DNA of 64,000 bases from Neolewinella aquimaris. GTDB lineage: Bacteria; Bacteroidota; Bacteroidia; Chitinophagales; Saprospiraceae. This document shows positions 18,485 through 26,574 of this stretch, in pieces (positions within the stretch are counted from its first letter, which is position 1; the number at the start of each line of letters is the position of its first letter). Where the stretch lies: positions 248,001-312,000 of the forward strand of contig NZ_JACIFF010000007.1 of NCBI RefSeq assembly GCF_014197245.1, read 5' to 3'. The position numbers were made by a program, and so were the translations under genes. Under the pieces are notes generated by a model. It saw only the letters and a list, made by a program, of their open reading frames with translations. It did not search any database and was not told the DNA's origin.

Positions 18485-19117
18485 CTACTTTATGATCACC
18501 TTTTCGATTACCACATCCTCCAGGGGGCGGGCGTACTGACCGGTTTCCACTTCGGCGATGGCCTCCGCTACGTCCATGCCGGTGACGACCTCACCGAAGA
18601 CGGTGTAATCCTGGTCGAGGTCAGGACGGCCACCCACGGTTTTGTAGGCCTCGCGCTGGGCCTCACTGTATGTGATGCCTTTGATGCGCTCAATCTGGTC
18701 GAGGGAGTTATCGGTTTGCAGCTCACCGGTCACGATATAAAACTGGGAGCCGCTGCTGCGCTTTTCGGGATTCGGGGTGCGGGCGGCGGCCAGAGCACCG
18801 TGAAGGTGGGGCGCGCCGATCTCGTGGTCTATTTCGTAGCCCGGGCCTCCCATACCGAGGGTTTTATCCATGGCAGCTCCCTTGCTTGTGGGATCGCCTC
18901 CCTGAATCATGAATCCGGGAACAACGCGATGAAAGAGAGTACCGTCGAAGAATCCTTCATTGGCCAATTTGATGAAGTTGGCGGCGTGGCGCTCGGTTTC
19001 GGGGTAGAGCATTACCTCGATATCGCCCCGGTTGGTTTGAATGACGGCGTGGGTGGGGCCGGCGGGTTGGCAGTGCATCAGAAGTACGAGTAACAGGCAA
19101 CAGAATATCGCGCGCAT
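18485..19117 (-). CDS. Peptidyl-prolyl cis-trans isomerase, cyclophilin type, lipoprotein
   Basis: This 210-residue protein catalyses proline isomerisation in envelope proteins. It has a short lipoprotein signal (MRAIFCCLLLVLLMHC, Cys16). The cyclophilin core follows: VIQTNRGDIEVMLYPE, then NFIKLANEGFFDGTLFHRVVPGFMIQGGDP with the catalytic Arg in FHRV, GSQFYIVTG and YTVFGEVV. An insert around IERIKGITYSEAQREAY is seen in other Bacteroidota cyclophilins. It starts 7 bases after the SGNH gene on the same strand and may be carried on the MBOAT transcript. Confidence 0.95.
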   Translation of the reverse strand: MRAIFCCLLLVLLMHCQPAGPTHAVIQTNRGDIEVMLYPETERHAANFIKLANEGFFDGTLFHRVVPGFMIQGGDPTSKGAAMDKTLGMGGPGYEIDHEIGAPHLHGALAAARTPNPEKRSSGSQFYIVTGELQTDNSLDQIERIKGITYSEAQREAYKTVGGRPDLDQDYTVFGEVVTGMDVAEAIAEVETGQYARPLEDVVIEKVIIK

Positions 19118-19124
19118 GGGGATG

Positions 19125-20087
19125 TCAGTTAAGTAAATGACCCGGTTGGGTGCTCAAATGTAGCTGAATGGTATCAAGTAGGGCTTCATTGAACTTCCTG
19201 ACTCCGGATTTATTAAAATGGTGATGATCGTAATAATCTATTGAATCATTGAGATTCAAGTCAATGTCATTAAAATTATAATAGGTCGCTAAAGAGTCCA
19301 TAACACTGCTAAAGGAATCTATGCCTTTTAAAGTTCTATAATAGTTTTTTGTAACTGGGGCAAACACCAGTATTGTCTCTATTTTACGATCCTTGAGGAT
19401 TTGAATCATTTGTTTAAAGGCTTCCAACTGGTCCTCGCGAAAGAAAATTTCGTTAGGTGGGAATTCTTCCTCAGATGCGTTTGTGCGAATGGTTTCAACA
19501 TAACCACCACTCCAGTATTTATCATCACCGGTTTCACTAGGCTCTGTTTCTTTGGTTTCACCCAGGATATTTCGCTCTATAATGCCGTAGGTTAGGGTAT
19601 TCCATACTATTGGATTCCAGTATGTAAGCGCGAGCTCAATGGTGGACTCATCTAATTCGCCATTGGCAATTACATCCAACATGGATTCGACCCCGTCAAT
19701 AGCAAAGATTACGGGGTAGACCTCATAAACTACCAATTTGGGGTTAAACCTATTCAAATATTTCTCGAGTAACAACTTTCCCTGCAGCGGCGTCTGACCC
19801 TTTGACCCTAGCACGAATGACTTGTATCCTTTCTCGTGAAAATACTGTGTATTGAAACCCCTATAGGCGTGAGAAGATCCCATAAACAAAATATCTACAT
19901 TCGTAACCGTGTCCGCTTCCACCAGACGAGAGTATAGATATCCGGTGGTAGCTGGCCGCCATCTTATATTAGGCTTTAAATAATCAGGTGCCAAACTTTC
20001 CCACACCAAGATTCCGATTGGATAGCACAGCAATGCAAACAAACAGAAGCTCAATGTTCTTACAACAAATTTTCTCCCTGGAGTCAT
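19125..20087 (-). CDS. Membrane-anchored SGNH-like protein, partner of MBOAT acyltransferase
   Basis: This 320-residue protein has an N-terminal membrane anchor (FVVRTLSFCLFALLCYPIGILVW) and an extracytoplasmic SGNH/DltD/AlgJ-like domain. The nucleophile block is FMGSSHAYRGFN and the Asp-x-x-His pair is in DYYDHHHFNKSG near the C-terminus. In alginate and cellulose acetylation systems such a protein takes an acyl group passed by the MBOAT and places it on a polysaccharide. Here it lies 3 bases after an MBOAT gene, so the same role is inferred. Base composition is clearly more A+T-rich than the flanking genes, which may mark transfer. The glycan target is unknown. Confidence 0.75.
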   Translation of the reverse strand: MTPGRKFVVRTLSFCLFALLCYPIGILVWESLAPDYLKPNIRWRPATTGYLYSRLVEADTVTNVDILFMGSSHAYRGFNTQYFHEKGYKSFVLGSKGQTPLQGKLLLEKYLNRFNPKLVVYEVYPVIFAIDGVESMLDVIANGELDESTIELALTYWNPIVWNTLTYGIIERNILGETKETEPSETGDDKYWSGGYVETIRTNASEEEFPPNEIFFREDQLEAFKQMIQILKDRKIETILVFAPVTKNYYRTLKGIDSFSSVMDSLATYYNFNDIDLNLNDSIDYYDHHHFNKSGVRKFNEALLDTIQLHLSTQPGHLLN

Positions 20088-20090
20088 CTG

Positions 20091-21542
20091 TTAGAATTGA
20101 AAATAAATGAAAGGTGTCTCGTGTGTTGGTATAAAAATCAAGATACACATCAAGATAAATGCGTAAAAGCTCCATCTAAATACCCAATGCCATTCCAGAC
20201 CTAAGCGTTCCAAAGCGTGCAGTCCAAATCTCCCAAACCACTCAATTACCAGCATGAGTACAATCAGGGTAATGGTGTATGCAGCCTGACCGATATCTAT
20301 GGCCGATGGAAAACTGAGCAGGGTGAAATTCAGCATCCCGCCTAAATATTGTATGGCATCTCCCACCGTTGGCGAGCGGAAAAAGATCCAGGCTACCACG
20401 GTTAGGCCGAAAGTGACTGCAATCTGAGTCAATTCCTTAAAGGACGGCAAAACTCTCCCCTCCGCAATTTCTCCCTGATGTTGCCTATTTTTCTTCGCTA
20501 GTAACAAGGGGAGAAAATACAAGGCGTTCAGCGCGCCCCATACGATGAAGGTCCAGTTAGCGCCGTGCCAAAATCCGGAGACCAGGAAAATGATGAAGAC
20601 ATTTCTTATGGTCACCCATTTACCCGCGCGGCTTCCCCCAAGTGGGATATAAACATAGTCCCGAAACCAAGTAGTAAGAGAAATGTGCCACCGCCGCCAA
20701 AACTCGGCAATGTCCCGGGAGAAGTACGGAAAGGCAAAGTTTTGCATTAGATCGAAACCCAAGAGCCTTGCCGTGCCGATGGCTATATCGGAGTAACCCG
20801 AAAAATCTCCGTAGATCTGAAAGGTGAAGAACAGCGCACCAAGCAGCAGGGTGCTTCCGTCGTGGGCTTCATAATTATTGAAAATCTCATTGGCCAGCTC
20901 GCCGCAATTATCAGCAATTACAACCTTCTTAAAAAAACCCCACAGTATTTGCCTCATGCCATCAACAGCCAAGGGATAGCTGAAGGTTCGTCGGCGCAGA
21001 AACTGGGGCAGCAGATGGGTGGCACGTTCGATCGGGCCGGCGACAAGCTGGGGAAAAAAGCTGACGAATGCCGAAAAAGCAAGAAAGTTGTTGCTTGGCT
21101 CCAAACGCTTCTGGTAAACATCTATTGAATAGCTCAGCGTCTGAAAGGTATAAAAGCTAATGCCTACGGGCAGGACTATTGATAAAGTATAGGGATCGAA
21201 GGGGTACCCAAAAATTGTGAAGGCTTCAGTGAAACTTTCAACAAAGAAATTGTAATACTTAAAAAACCCGAGCAGGCCCAGATTTATAAAAAGACTAAAG
21301 AATAGAAGTATTTTCCTTGCGTCGGGTGCCGCCGTATCCCCCAGCCTTCTTCCTACGCTGTAATCCACGACGGTGCTGAAAAAAATCAAAAAGAGGAACC
21401 GCCAATCCCACCACCCGTAAAAGACATAACTGGCCAGTACGATCAATGCGTTCTGCATCCATAGGGCTTTTCGGTTAAGCAGCCAGTATAGCACTAGTAC
21501 TAAGGGGAGGAAAATGGCAAAATCCAAGGAGTTGAAGAGCAT
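20091..21542 (-). CDS. MBOAT-family O-acyltransferase (AlgI-like)
   Basis: This multi-pass inner-membrane acyltransferase has 483 residues. It has the usual start MLFNSLDFAIFLPLVLVLYWLL, the FWRRWHISLTTWFRDYVYIPLGG segment and the catalytic-histidine motif SGFWHGANWTFIVWGALNA. I placed the start at 21542 rather than at 21584: the shorter protein begins exactly like other family members, and a good promoter element (21559-21566) lies inside the extra 42 bases. It forms an operon with the SGNH protein and possibly the cyclophilin. Likely job: O-acylation of an extracellular glycan. Confidence 0.92.
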   Translation of the reverse strand: MLFNSLDFAIFLPLVLVLYWLLNRKALWMQNALIVLASYVFYGWWDWRFLFLIFFSTVVDYSVGRRLGDTAAPDARKILLFFSLFINLGLLGFFKYYNFFVESFTEAFTIFGYPFDPYTLSIVLPVGISFYTFQTLSYSIDVYQKRLEPSNNFLAFSAFVSFFPQLVAGPIERATHLLPQFLRRRTFSYPLAVDGMRQILWGFFKKVVIADNCGELANEIFNNYEAHDGSTLLLGALFFTFQIYGDFSGYSDIAIGTARLLGFDLMQNFAFPYFSRDIAEFWRRWHISLTTWFRDYVYIPLGGSRAGKWVTIRNVFIIFLVSGFWHGANWTFIVWGALNALYFLPLLLAKKNRQHQGEIAEGRVLPSFKELTQIAVTFGLTVVAWIFFRSPTVGDAIQYLGGMLNFTLLSFPSAIDIGQAAYTITLIVLMLVIEWFGRFGLHALERLGLEWHWVFRWSFYAFILMCILIFIPTHETPFIYFQF

Positions 21543-21558
21543 AGCTGTAAAATCTCCG

Positions 21559-21566
21559 CAAAAGTA
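21559..21566 (-). promoter_or_regulatory. Bacteroidota-type -7 element upstream of the MBOAT gene
   Basis: The minus strand reads TACTTTTG, a full match to TAnnTTTG. A TTTG stands about 15 bases further upstream (21582-21585). Transcription would begin near 21552, about 10 bases before the ATG at 21542, and this decides the start of that gene. Confidence 0.55.
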
Positions 21567-21648
21567 TACATTTCTGTTGTGCAAACTGGCCTGAGCCTAC
21601 TTGCCTTGGCTTTGTGACCGAACCGCACGATTGGATCATCCCCTCGTT

Positions 21649-22014
21649 TTACCCCAGCATCCCCTCCTCCGTCTCCAGCTCCTCGAAGTAGGCAATGATT
21701 CGTTGCTTGAGCAGTTGCTCCTGCCCCTGGAGGTCGGTCGGCGGGATCTTTGCGGTGAGTTCGTAGTGGGGCCAGCCGTCGTCGTCGCGACCCACGAAGC
21801 GGTAGTGTCCTTCATCGGCCAGCAGGCGGCAGACAGCAATGTGCATGAGGTCGCGCTTCTCCTCCTTGGTGAAATCGGCCTGCCAACGCCCAAACTCCTG
21901 TACGCCGATGAGGAAGAGCAGGGCGTTGAGGTCCGGCAGGGCGTCGCGGTTGAAGCGGTCCTTGATGAGGTGGCGGACGCGTTGGTAGGCGAAGTCTTGT
22001 TCCCAGTCGGTCAT
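21649..22014 (-). CDS. Conserved hypothetical protein
   Basis: This is a soluble, acidic protein of 121 residues without signal peptide or membrane segment. Noticeable stretches are NALLFLIGVQEFGRW, EEKRDLMHIAVCRLLADEGHY and DDDGWPHYELTAKIP, which look helical with one polar hairpin. I do not recognise a named family, but the amino-acid make-up and codon use are those of a real gene. No function can be assigned. It is alone on the minus strand, between the MBOAT promoter region and rfbC. Confidence 0.75.
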   Translation of the reverse strand: MTDWEQDFAYQRVRHLIKDRFNRDALPDLNALLFLIGVQEFGRWQADFTKEEKRDLMHIAVCRLLADEGHYRFVGRDDDGWPHYELTAKIPPTDLQGQEQLLKQRIIAYFEELETEEGMLG

Positions 22015-22018
22015 GGGG

Positions 22019-22069
22019 GGGATAGGGATTGAGGGATAGAAGGGATTGAGGGATAGAAGGATTGAGGAG
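22019..22069. repeat. Short tandem repeat, 17-base unit
   Basis: Two perfect copies of GGGATTGAGGGATAGAA (22025-22041 and 22042-22058) are followed by a partial third copy and preceded by a partial one. It sits directly upstream of the start of the 121-residue hypothetical gene (minus strand) and 100 bases before rfbC. Confidence 0.85.
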
Positions 22070-22169
22070 AATACTGCTACCTTGGCCGGAGGTGAATCCG
22101 CTGATCTGTTCTAACGATGAAAGGGGTGTTGCCGGTTGAATCTATTTTACAAAAAGTGGAACGAACACT

Positions 22170-22709
22170 ATGCCGTTTAAGACTACCCCCCTGGAAGGGC
22201 TTCTTATATTTGAGCCGCGCGTTTTCGAGGATTCGCGTGGATACTTTTACGAATCTTACAACACCAAGACGTTCCGCGAGGCCGGTATTGAGACCACCTT
22301 CGTACAGGACAATCAGGCGGCGAGCACCAAGGGCGTTCTGCGGGGCCTTCACCAACAGACCGGCCACGCTTCCCAAACAAAGCTGGTAAGGGTAATTTCC
22401 GGAGAGGTCTTCGATGTAACCGTGGATTTGCGTCCGGATTCTCCTACTTACCACCAGTGGTACGGCATTTACCTGAGCGGGGAGAACCACCGACAACTGT
22501 ACATCCCCCGTGGCTTCGCGCATGGCTACCTGGTCACTTCGGAGGAGGCCACCTTTGTCTATAAGTGCGACAACTTTTACGCTCCGGAAACCGAGCAGGG
22601 CTTCCGCTACGACGACCCTGCCTTCGGGGTGGAATGGCCGAAAATGGAAGGAGGATACACCGTGGCGGACAGGGATCATACCTGGCCCCTTGCTAACCTG
22701 AACCCCTGA
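22170..22709 (+). CDS. rfbC: dTDP-4-dehydrorhamnose 3,5-epimerase
   Basis: This 179-residue cupin enzyme epimerises C3 and C5 of dTDP-4-keto-6-deoxyglucose, the product of RfbB. Characteristic segments are RVFEDSRGYFYESYN, FVQDNQAASTKGVLRGLHQQ (catalytic His in RGLH) and VRVISGEVFDVTVDLR. YIPRGFAHGYLV and YKCDNFYAPETEQGFRYDDP follow. It belongs with the rfbAB pair at 7.4-9.3 kb but is detached from that operon. No rfbD is seen in the window, so the pathway end product is not settled here. Confidence 0.97.
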   Translation: MPFKTTPLEGLLIFEPRVFEDSRGYFYESYNTKTFREAGIETTFVQDNQAASTKGVLRGLHQQTGHASQTKLVRVISGEVFDVTVDLRPDSPTYHQWYGIYLSGENHRQLYIPRGFAHGYLVTSEEATFVYKCDNFYAPETEQGFRYDDPAFGVEWPKMEGGYTVADRDHTWPLANLNP

Positions 22710-22727
22710 ATAGCTGTTAAGGGAATC

Positions 22728-23135
22728 ATGGAACCATCTCACCCCATCCTCTTTTTCGACGGCGTTTGCAACCTCTGTAATGGAGCGGTACAGTTCATCC
22801 TCAAGCACGACCGCCGGGGCGTGCTGCGCTTTGCTAGTCTGCAGTCCGATCTCGCGGCCGAGCTGCTTCCTCAGTACGGGGTCGATCCCGGTGCGCTGAG
22901 CTCCGTGGTCCTTTACGAGAACGGCAAGGTGTATACCCACAGCGACGGCGTGCTCCGGACGCTTAAATTGATGGGCGGCCCCCTATCTTATTTGTCCTAT
23001 CTGGGAATCGTGCCCCCCTCGCTCCGCGACATCGTTTACGACCTGATCGGGTACAATCGGTACAGCCTGTTCGGCAAGCGGGAACAGTGTATGCTGCCCC
23101 GACCCGAGTGGAAGTCGCGGTTCGTTGCCAGTTAA
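22728..23135 (+). CDS. Thiol-disulfide oxidoreductase, DCC family (DUF393)
   Basis: This 135-residue protein has the hallmark DxxCxLC near the N-terminus (FFDGVCNLCNGAVQF, Cys14 and Cys17) and the typical following segment FASLQSD. RDIVYDLIGYNRYSLFGKR is the usual C-terminal signature. The fold is thioredoxin-like. Members are thought to act in redox chemistry but have no firmly proven role. It begins 18 bases after rfbC and may share its transcript. Confidence 0.9.
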   Translation: MEPSHPILFFDGVCNLCNGAVQFILKHDRRGVLRFASLQSDLAAELLPQYGVDPGALSSVVLYENGKVYTHSDGVLRTLKLMGGPLSYLSYLGIVPPSLRDIVYDLIGYNRYSLFGKREQCMLPRPEWKSRFVAS

Positions 23136-23193
23136 GCCGGCTATTTAGCTGAATTCTTTGGACCTGCGACCCCGCCCGCTGTAAATTCCCCGC

Positions 23194-24582
23194 ATGAAAG
23201 TACAGTTCTGCGGCGCTGCCCGCGAAGTGACGGGTTCGGCCCACCTGATTACCCTCGACGACGGATACCGCATCCTGCTCGATTGCGGCCTCTACCAGGG
23301 GCGCAACGAGGAAATGGAGAACTTCAACCAGCACTTCCCCTTCGACCCCGCCAGCATCGACGCGCTCGTCCTGTCTCACGCCCACATCGACCACAGCGGA
23401 CGGATACCGAAACTCGTGCGCGACGGCTTTCGGGGCAGCATCTACGCCACCCACGCAACCCGAAGCCTGTGCGCCATCCTGCTGCTCGACTCCGCCTTCA
23501 TCCAGGAGAAGGACGCCGAATACTACAACCGAAAGAACAACGATCGCCGTGAACCGCTGTACGTGCGCGCCGACGTAAAACCCACCATGGAGCGCTTCGT
23601 TGGGCTACCCTACGGCGAGTGGATGGAGCTGAAGTCGGGGGTGGAACTACAGTTCCGCGATGCGGGCCACATTCTCGGCAGCGCCAGCGTGACGCTGCGC
23701 GTGAAGCGTAGCGACGGACGAACGACCACCCTGGGCTTTACCGGCGACGTGGGGCGTCCCGACCGGCCAATCCTGCGCGACCCCCATAAACTGCCCGATT
23801 GCGACTACATTATCTCCGAATCTACCTACGGCGACCGCGAGCACGAGTCTCCGCCCAACGAACTGAGCCGCTTCCTGGGCATCATCCGGAGTACCTGCGT
23901 AAAGAAGCGGGGCAAGCTGCTTATCCCGGCCTTCAGCGTGGGCCGTACCCAGGAGATCGTGTACATGCTCGATCAGCTGGAGAGCAGTGGAAAACTGCCG
24001 CGGATACCGGTGTTCGTGGATAGTCCGCTGGCCGTAAACGCTACTACCGTATTCGGCTCCCACCCGGAGTGCTACGACGCCGACTTGCAGACCTACATGC
24101 TTACGGACGACAATCCCTTCGGCTTCAACGACCTGACCTACACCCAGAGCGTAGAGGAAAGCAAGGCCCTGAACTACTTGGACGGGCCGGCCATCATCAT
24201 CAGCGCCAGCGGCATGATGAACGCGGGTCGCAGCAAGCACCACCTGGCAAACACCATGGGCGATCCGAAGAACACCATCTTCATCGTCGGCTACTGCGCG
24301 CCCGGTACGCCGGGGGGTAAACTACGCGACGGGGTGGAGGGCATGAAGCTCTACGGACAGTACCATACCCTGAGGGCCGACGTGGTGATTATGGACTCGT
24401 TCAGTGCCCACGCCGACCGATCGGAGCTCATCAACTTTTTGAACGGGCAGCAGGATAGTTGTAAGAAGATCTTCCTAGTCCACGGCACGCTGGATCGGAT
24501 GGAGGCATTCGGGGAGGGACTGACGCGTGCGGGTTTCCGGAAGGTGACTGCTCCGAAGTTGGGGGACGAGGTGGAGTTGTAG
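23194..24582 (+). CDS. Metallo-beta-lactamase / beta-CASP family ribonuclease-like hydrolase
   Basis: This 462-residue zinc enzyme has the metallo-beta-lactamase motif SHAHIDHSGRIP (HxHxDH), a second-ligand segment GHILGSAS and an Asp in GFTGDVG. The beta-CASP motifs are AFSVGRTQEIVYML, IIISASGMMNAGRSKHH and FSAHADRSEL. This order is that of the CPSF73-like RNA-processing nucleases (YsmP/RNase J relatives) found in most bacteria. The natural RNA target is unknown. Its last base is the first base of a GTG that could open the next frame. Confidence 0.92.
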   Translation: MKVQFCGAAREVTGSAHLITLDDGYRILLDCGLYQGRNEEMENFNQHFPFDPASIDALVLSHAHIDHSGRIPKLVRDGFRGSIYATHATRSLCAILLLDSAFIQEKDAEYYNRKNNDRREPLYVRADVKPTMERFVGLPYGEWMELKSGVELQFRDAGHILGSASVTLRVKRSDGRTTTLGFTGDVGRPDRPILRDPHKLPDCDYIISESTYGDREHESPPNELSRFLGIIRSTCVKKRGKLLIPAFSVGRTQEIVYMLDQLESSGKLPRIPVFVDSPLAVNATTVFGSHPECYDADLQTYMLTDDNPFGFNDLTYTQSVEESKALNYLDGPAIIISASGMMNAGRSKHHLANTMGDPKNTIFIVGYCAPGTPGGKLRDGVEGMKLYGQYHTLRADVVIMDSFSAHADRSELINFLNGQQDSCKKIFLVHGTLDRMEAFGEGLTRAGFRKVTAPKLGDEVEL

Positions 24583-25583
24583 TGGGTTTGACCGGAGATT
24601 ATTCAACACGGATTTGGACAGATTTAGGGCACAGATTTTCACGGATTCGCCTCGCTGCCGTCGTGCTTCTTTTTCTAGCCGGTTGCGGGGAAGCACCGCC
24701 GACCGCCCCGCCGCAGTACGCCTTTTATCACTGGGAGACCAGGCTTGATCCGCACCCGGGGCGAGTGGCGGAATACGGTGCGGACCGGCTGTACATTAAG
24801 GTCTTTGATGTGAGCTGGACGGACGGACGCGCGGAGCCTTCCGCGCTGTTGGAGGTTACGGATAGCCTAAAAATGGCCGCCGTACCCGTCGTTTTTATCA
24901 CCAATGAAGTGTTTACGCACTCCGGTCCTGATCTGGCCGCAAGGATTGCAGGGCTTATTGAGCAACGGTTTCCCTTCCCATTTGGCGAGGTGCAGATCGA
25001 CTGCGACTGGACGGCCGGGACGCGGGAGGCCTACTTTGCCTTTCTACGGCGGCTCGGTGAGCTTTTACCCGACAAGCAAGTCAGCTGCACCGTTCGCTTG
25101 CACCAGTACCGAGATCGGGATGCACAGGGCATTCCACCCGTTGACCGGGCCGTACTGATGGCCTATAACACCGGCGATCTGGGCAGCTGGGAAACCGAGA
25201 ACTCCATTGTGGACACGGTGGTTATCGGCCGCTACACCGCTGGGCAGCCCCCCTACCCGCTTCCCCTCGATCTGGCCGTTGCCGTGTACGACTGGGCGGC
25301 CGTCTACCGCCAGGGCGCGCTCGCCTACCTCATCAACGAACCGGATCTGACGGAACTGGCGGATAGTAGTCGGTTCGCCGCCCTTGCGCCACTGCGGTAT
25401 CGTGTAGACCGCTCCACATACTTCGCCGGCCTGTACCTCTACCGCAATGACCTGATCCGGCGGGAGGTTGCCGACCGCCGGGGGGCGCTCCGGTTGGCCG
25501 CTTCCCTCTGGCCCCAGATTGCTAACCGGGGCAGTGAACGGGTCATCTTTTACCGCATCGGCAGCCGGCAGTGGCGGGATTAG
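24582..25583 (+). CDS. Hypothetical lipoprotein, start uncertain
   Basis: The frame can open at a GTG at 24582, giving 333 residues. The signal peptide is RIRLAAVVLLFLAGC with lipobox LAGC (Cys38 counted from that GTG). The roughly 20 residues before it are encoded by a copy of the ACGGATT/ACAGATTT intergenic repeat, so the natural start is unclear: GTG 24582, TTG 24588 or a rare codon close to the signal peptide. The mature part looks like an alpha/beta protein with VQIDCDWT, QVSCTVRLHQY and RAVLMAYNTGD at spacings reminiscent of TIM-barrel glycoside hydrolases. No family is assigned. Its end overlaps the convergent gene by 4 bases. Confidence 0.75.
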   Translation: MGLTGDYSTRIWTDLGHRFSRIRLAAVVLLFLAGCGEAPPTAPPQYAFYHWETRLDPHPGRVAEYGADRLYIKVFDVSWTDGRAEPSALLEVTDSLKMAAVPVVFITNEVFTHSGPDLAARIAGLIEQRFPFPFGEVQIDCDWTAGTREAYFAFLRRLGELLPDKQVSCTVRLHQYRDRDAQGIPPVDRAVLMAYNTGDLGSWETENSIVDTVVIGRYTAGQPPYPLPLDLAVAVYDWAAVYRQGALAYLINEPDLTELADSSRFAALAPLRYRVDRSTYFAGLYLYRNDLIRREVADRRGALRLAASLWPQIANRGSERVIFYRIGSRQWRD

Positions 25584-26446
25584 CGTCGCCTGAGCCGTCG
25601 GGCAATGGCGTGCTTGCGGAGTCGCGTAGCTTCGGCACCTACGTACAGGAATCGCTCGTCGAAGATTGCCACGGCCTCGTGTTGGGTAGGGATAGCCCAG
25701 GCAATACCACGGCGTCGGACCCGACCACTGAGGAAGCGGTCATCGGGGTAATCGGTGAGCGTTATGAGGGAGGCCGAGCTGCTGGGGAGAAAGCCGAGGA
25801 GTCGGCGGAAATTATAGGCTACCAGGTAGAGTTCGCCCGTTTTTGGATCGAGGGCGGCTCCGGTGACCACGCGGCGGGGGAGGTACAGGCTGTCGACAAG
25901 CTCGGCCACGTAGGTGCCGGGCCGGGCCGGGAGGCGGTAGTGTCTGACGTAAAAGGGGCGGTCGCCAAAAAGGATATCTTTGGTGAAGAGGTGAAGATTG
26001 CCGTTGGCCGCTACCATTGCTTCGCAGTCGTAATTGCCGGCGGCCAGGCGACCTTCCCCGCTTTGTCCGGGGTAGATAAACACGATGGAGTCGGTCTGCG
26101 AAGTACTGCGATCGTAGCGGTAGATCACCCCGTGGGTCCGCCGGCCGGTATTGTTACCGAAGTCGCCGACGTACAGCAGGCCCTGCGTATCTACGGCAAT
26201 GTCTTCGTAATCTAGCGCACCCGCATCCAGCGTATCCATCTTCAGCAGTTTGCCCCGGAGATCGGTGGTGTAGAGGTAGGGGCCGTCGCCGCTGTCGTTG
26301 TGCCAAATCATTCGTTCGGCCTCAATGACCAGTCCGGAAGCTTCGTTTATCACGGGCGCCAGCCGAATCTTGCGGGGAGGCTTAGTGGCACTACAACCAA
26401 GCAGCAGTAGGGCGGGGACGCAGGAGCAGAGTAAACTCAGTTTCAT
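25580..26446 (-). CDS. Predicted beta-propeller lipoprotein
   Basis: This 288-residue protein is secreted to the envelope by a lipoprotein signal MKLSLLCSCVPALLLLGC (Cys18). The ATG at 26446 is chosen because it opens exactly this signal; an upstream in-frame start at 26521 would add 25 unlikely residues. The mature part has repeated beta-strand blocks typical of propellers (EASGLVIEAERMIWHNDSG, YEDIAVDTQGLLYVGDFGNN, VTGAALDPKTGELYLVAY, HEAVAIFDERFLYVGAE). SMP-30- or YvrE-like folds are possible. Function is unknown. Confidence 0.8.
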   Translation of the reverse strand: MKLSLLCSCVPALLLLGCSATKPPRKIRLAPVINEASGLVIEAERMIWHNDSGDGPYLYTTDLRGKLLKMDTLDAGALDYEDIAVDTQGLLYVGDFGNNTGRRTHGVIYRYDRSTSQTDSIVFIYPGQSGEGRLAAGNYDCEAMVAANGNLHLFTKDILFGDRPFYVRHYRLPARPGTYVAELVDSLYLPRRVVTGAALDPKTGELYLVAYNFRRLLGFLPSSSASLITLTDYPDDRFLSGRVRRRGIAWAIPTQHEAVAIFDERFLYVGAEATRLRKHAIARRLRRR

Positions 26447-26574
26447 CGGGGGGTGAAGGTAGCCGTTTGACCACGTCCGTGGCGTTTGCCGTACCGAAAT
26501 GCTTTTTGGCCGGGAACCCAACGAATGAGGCGTCGGTTACGCTATATGTAGATTGCCCCAGCATAAACCAACCC

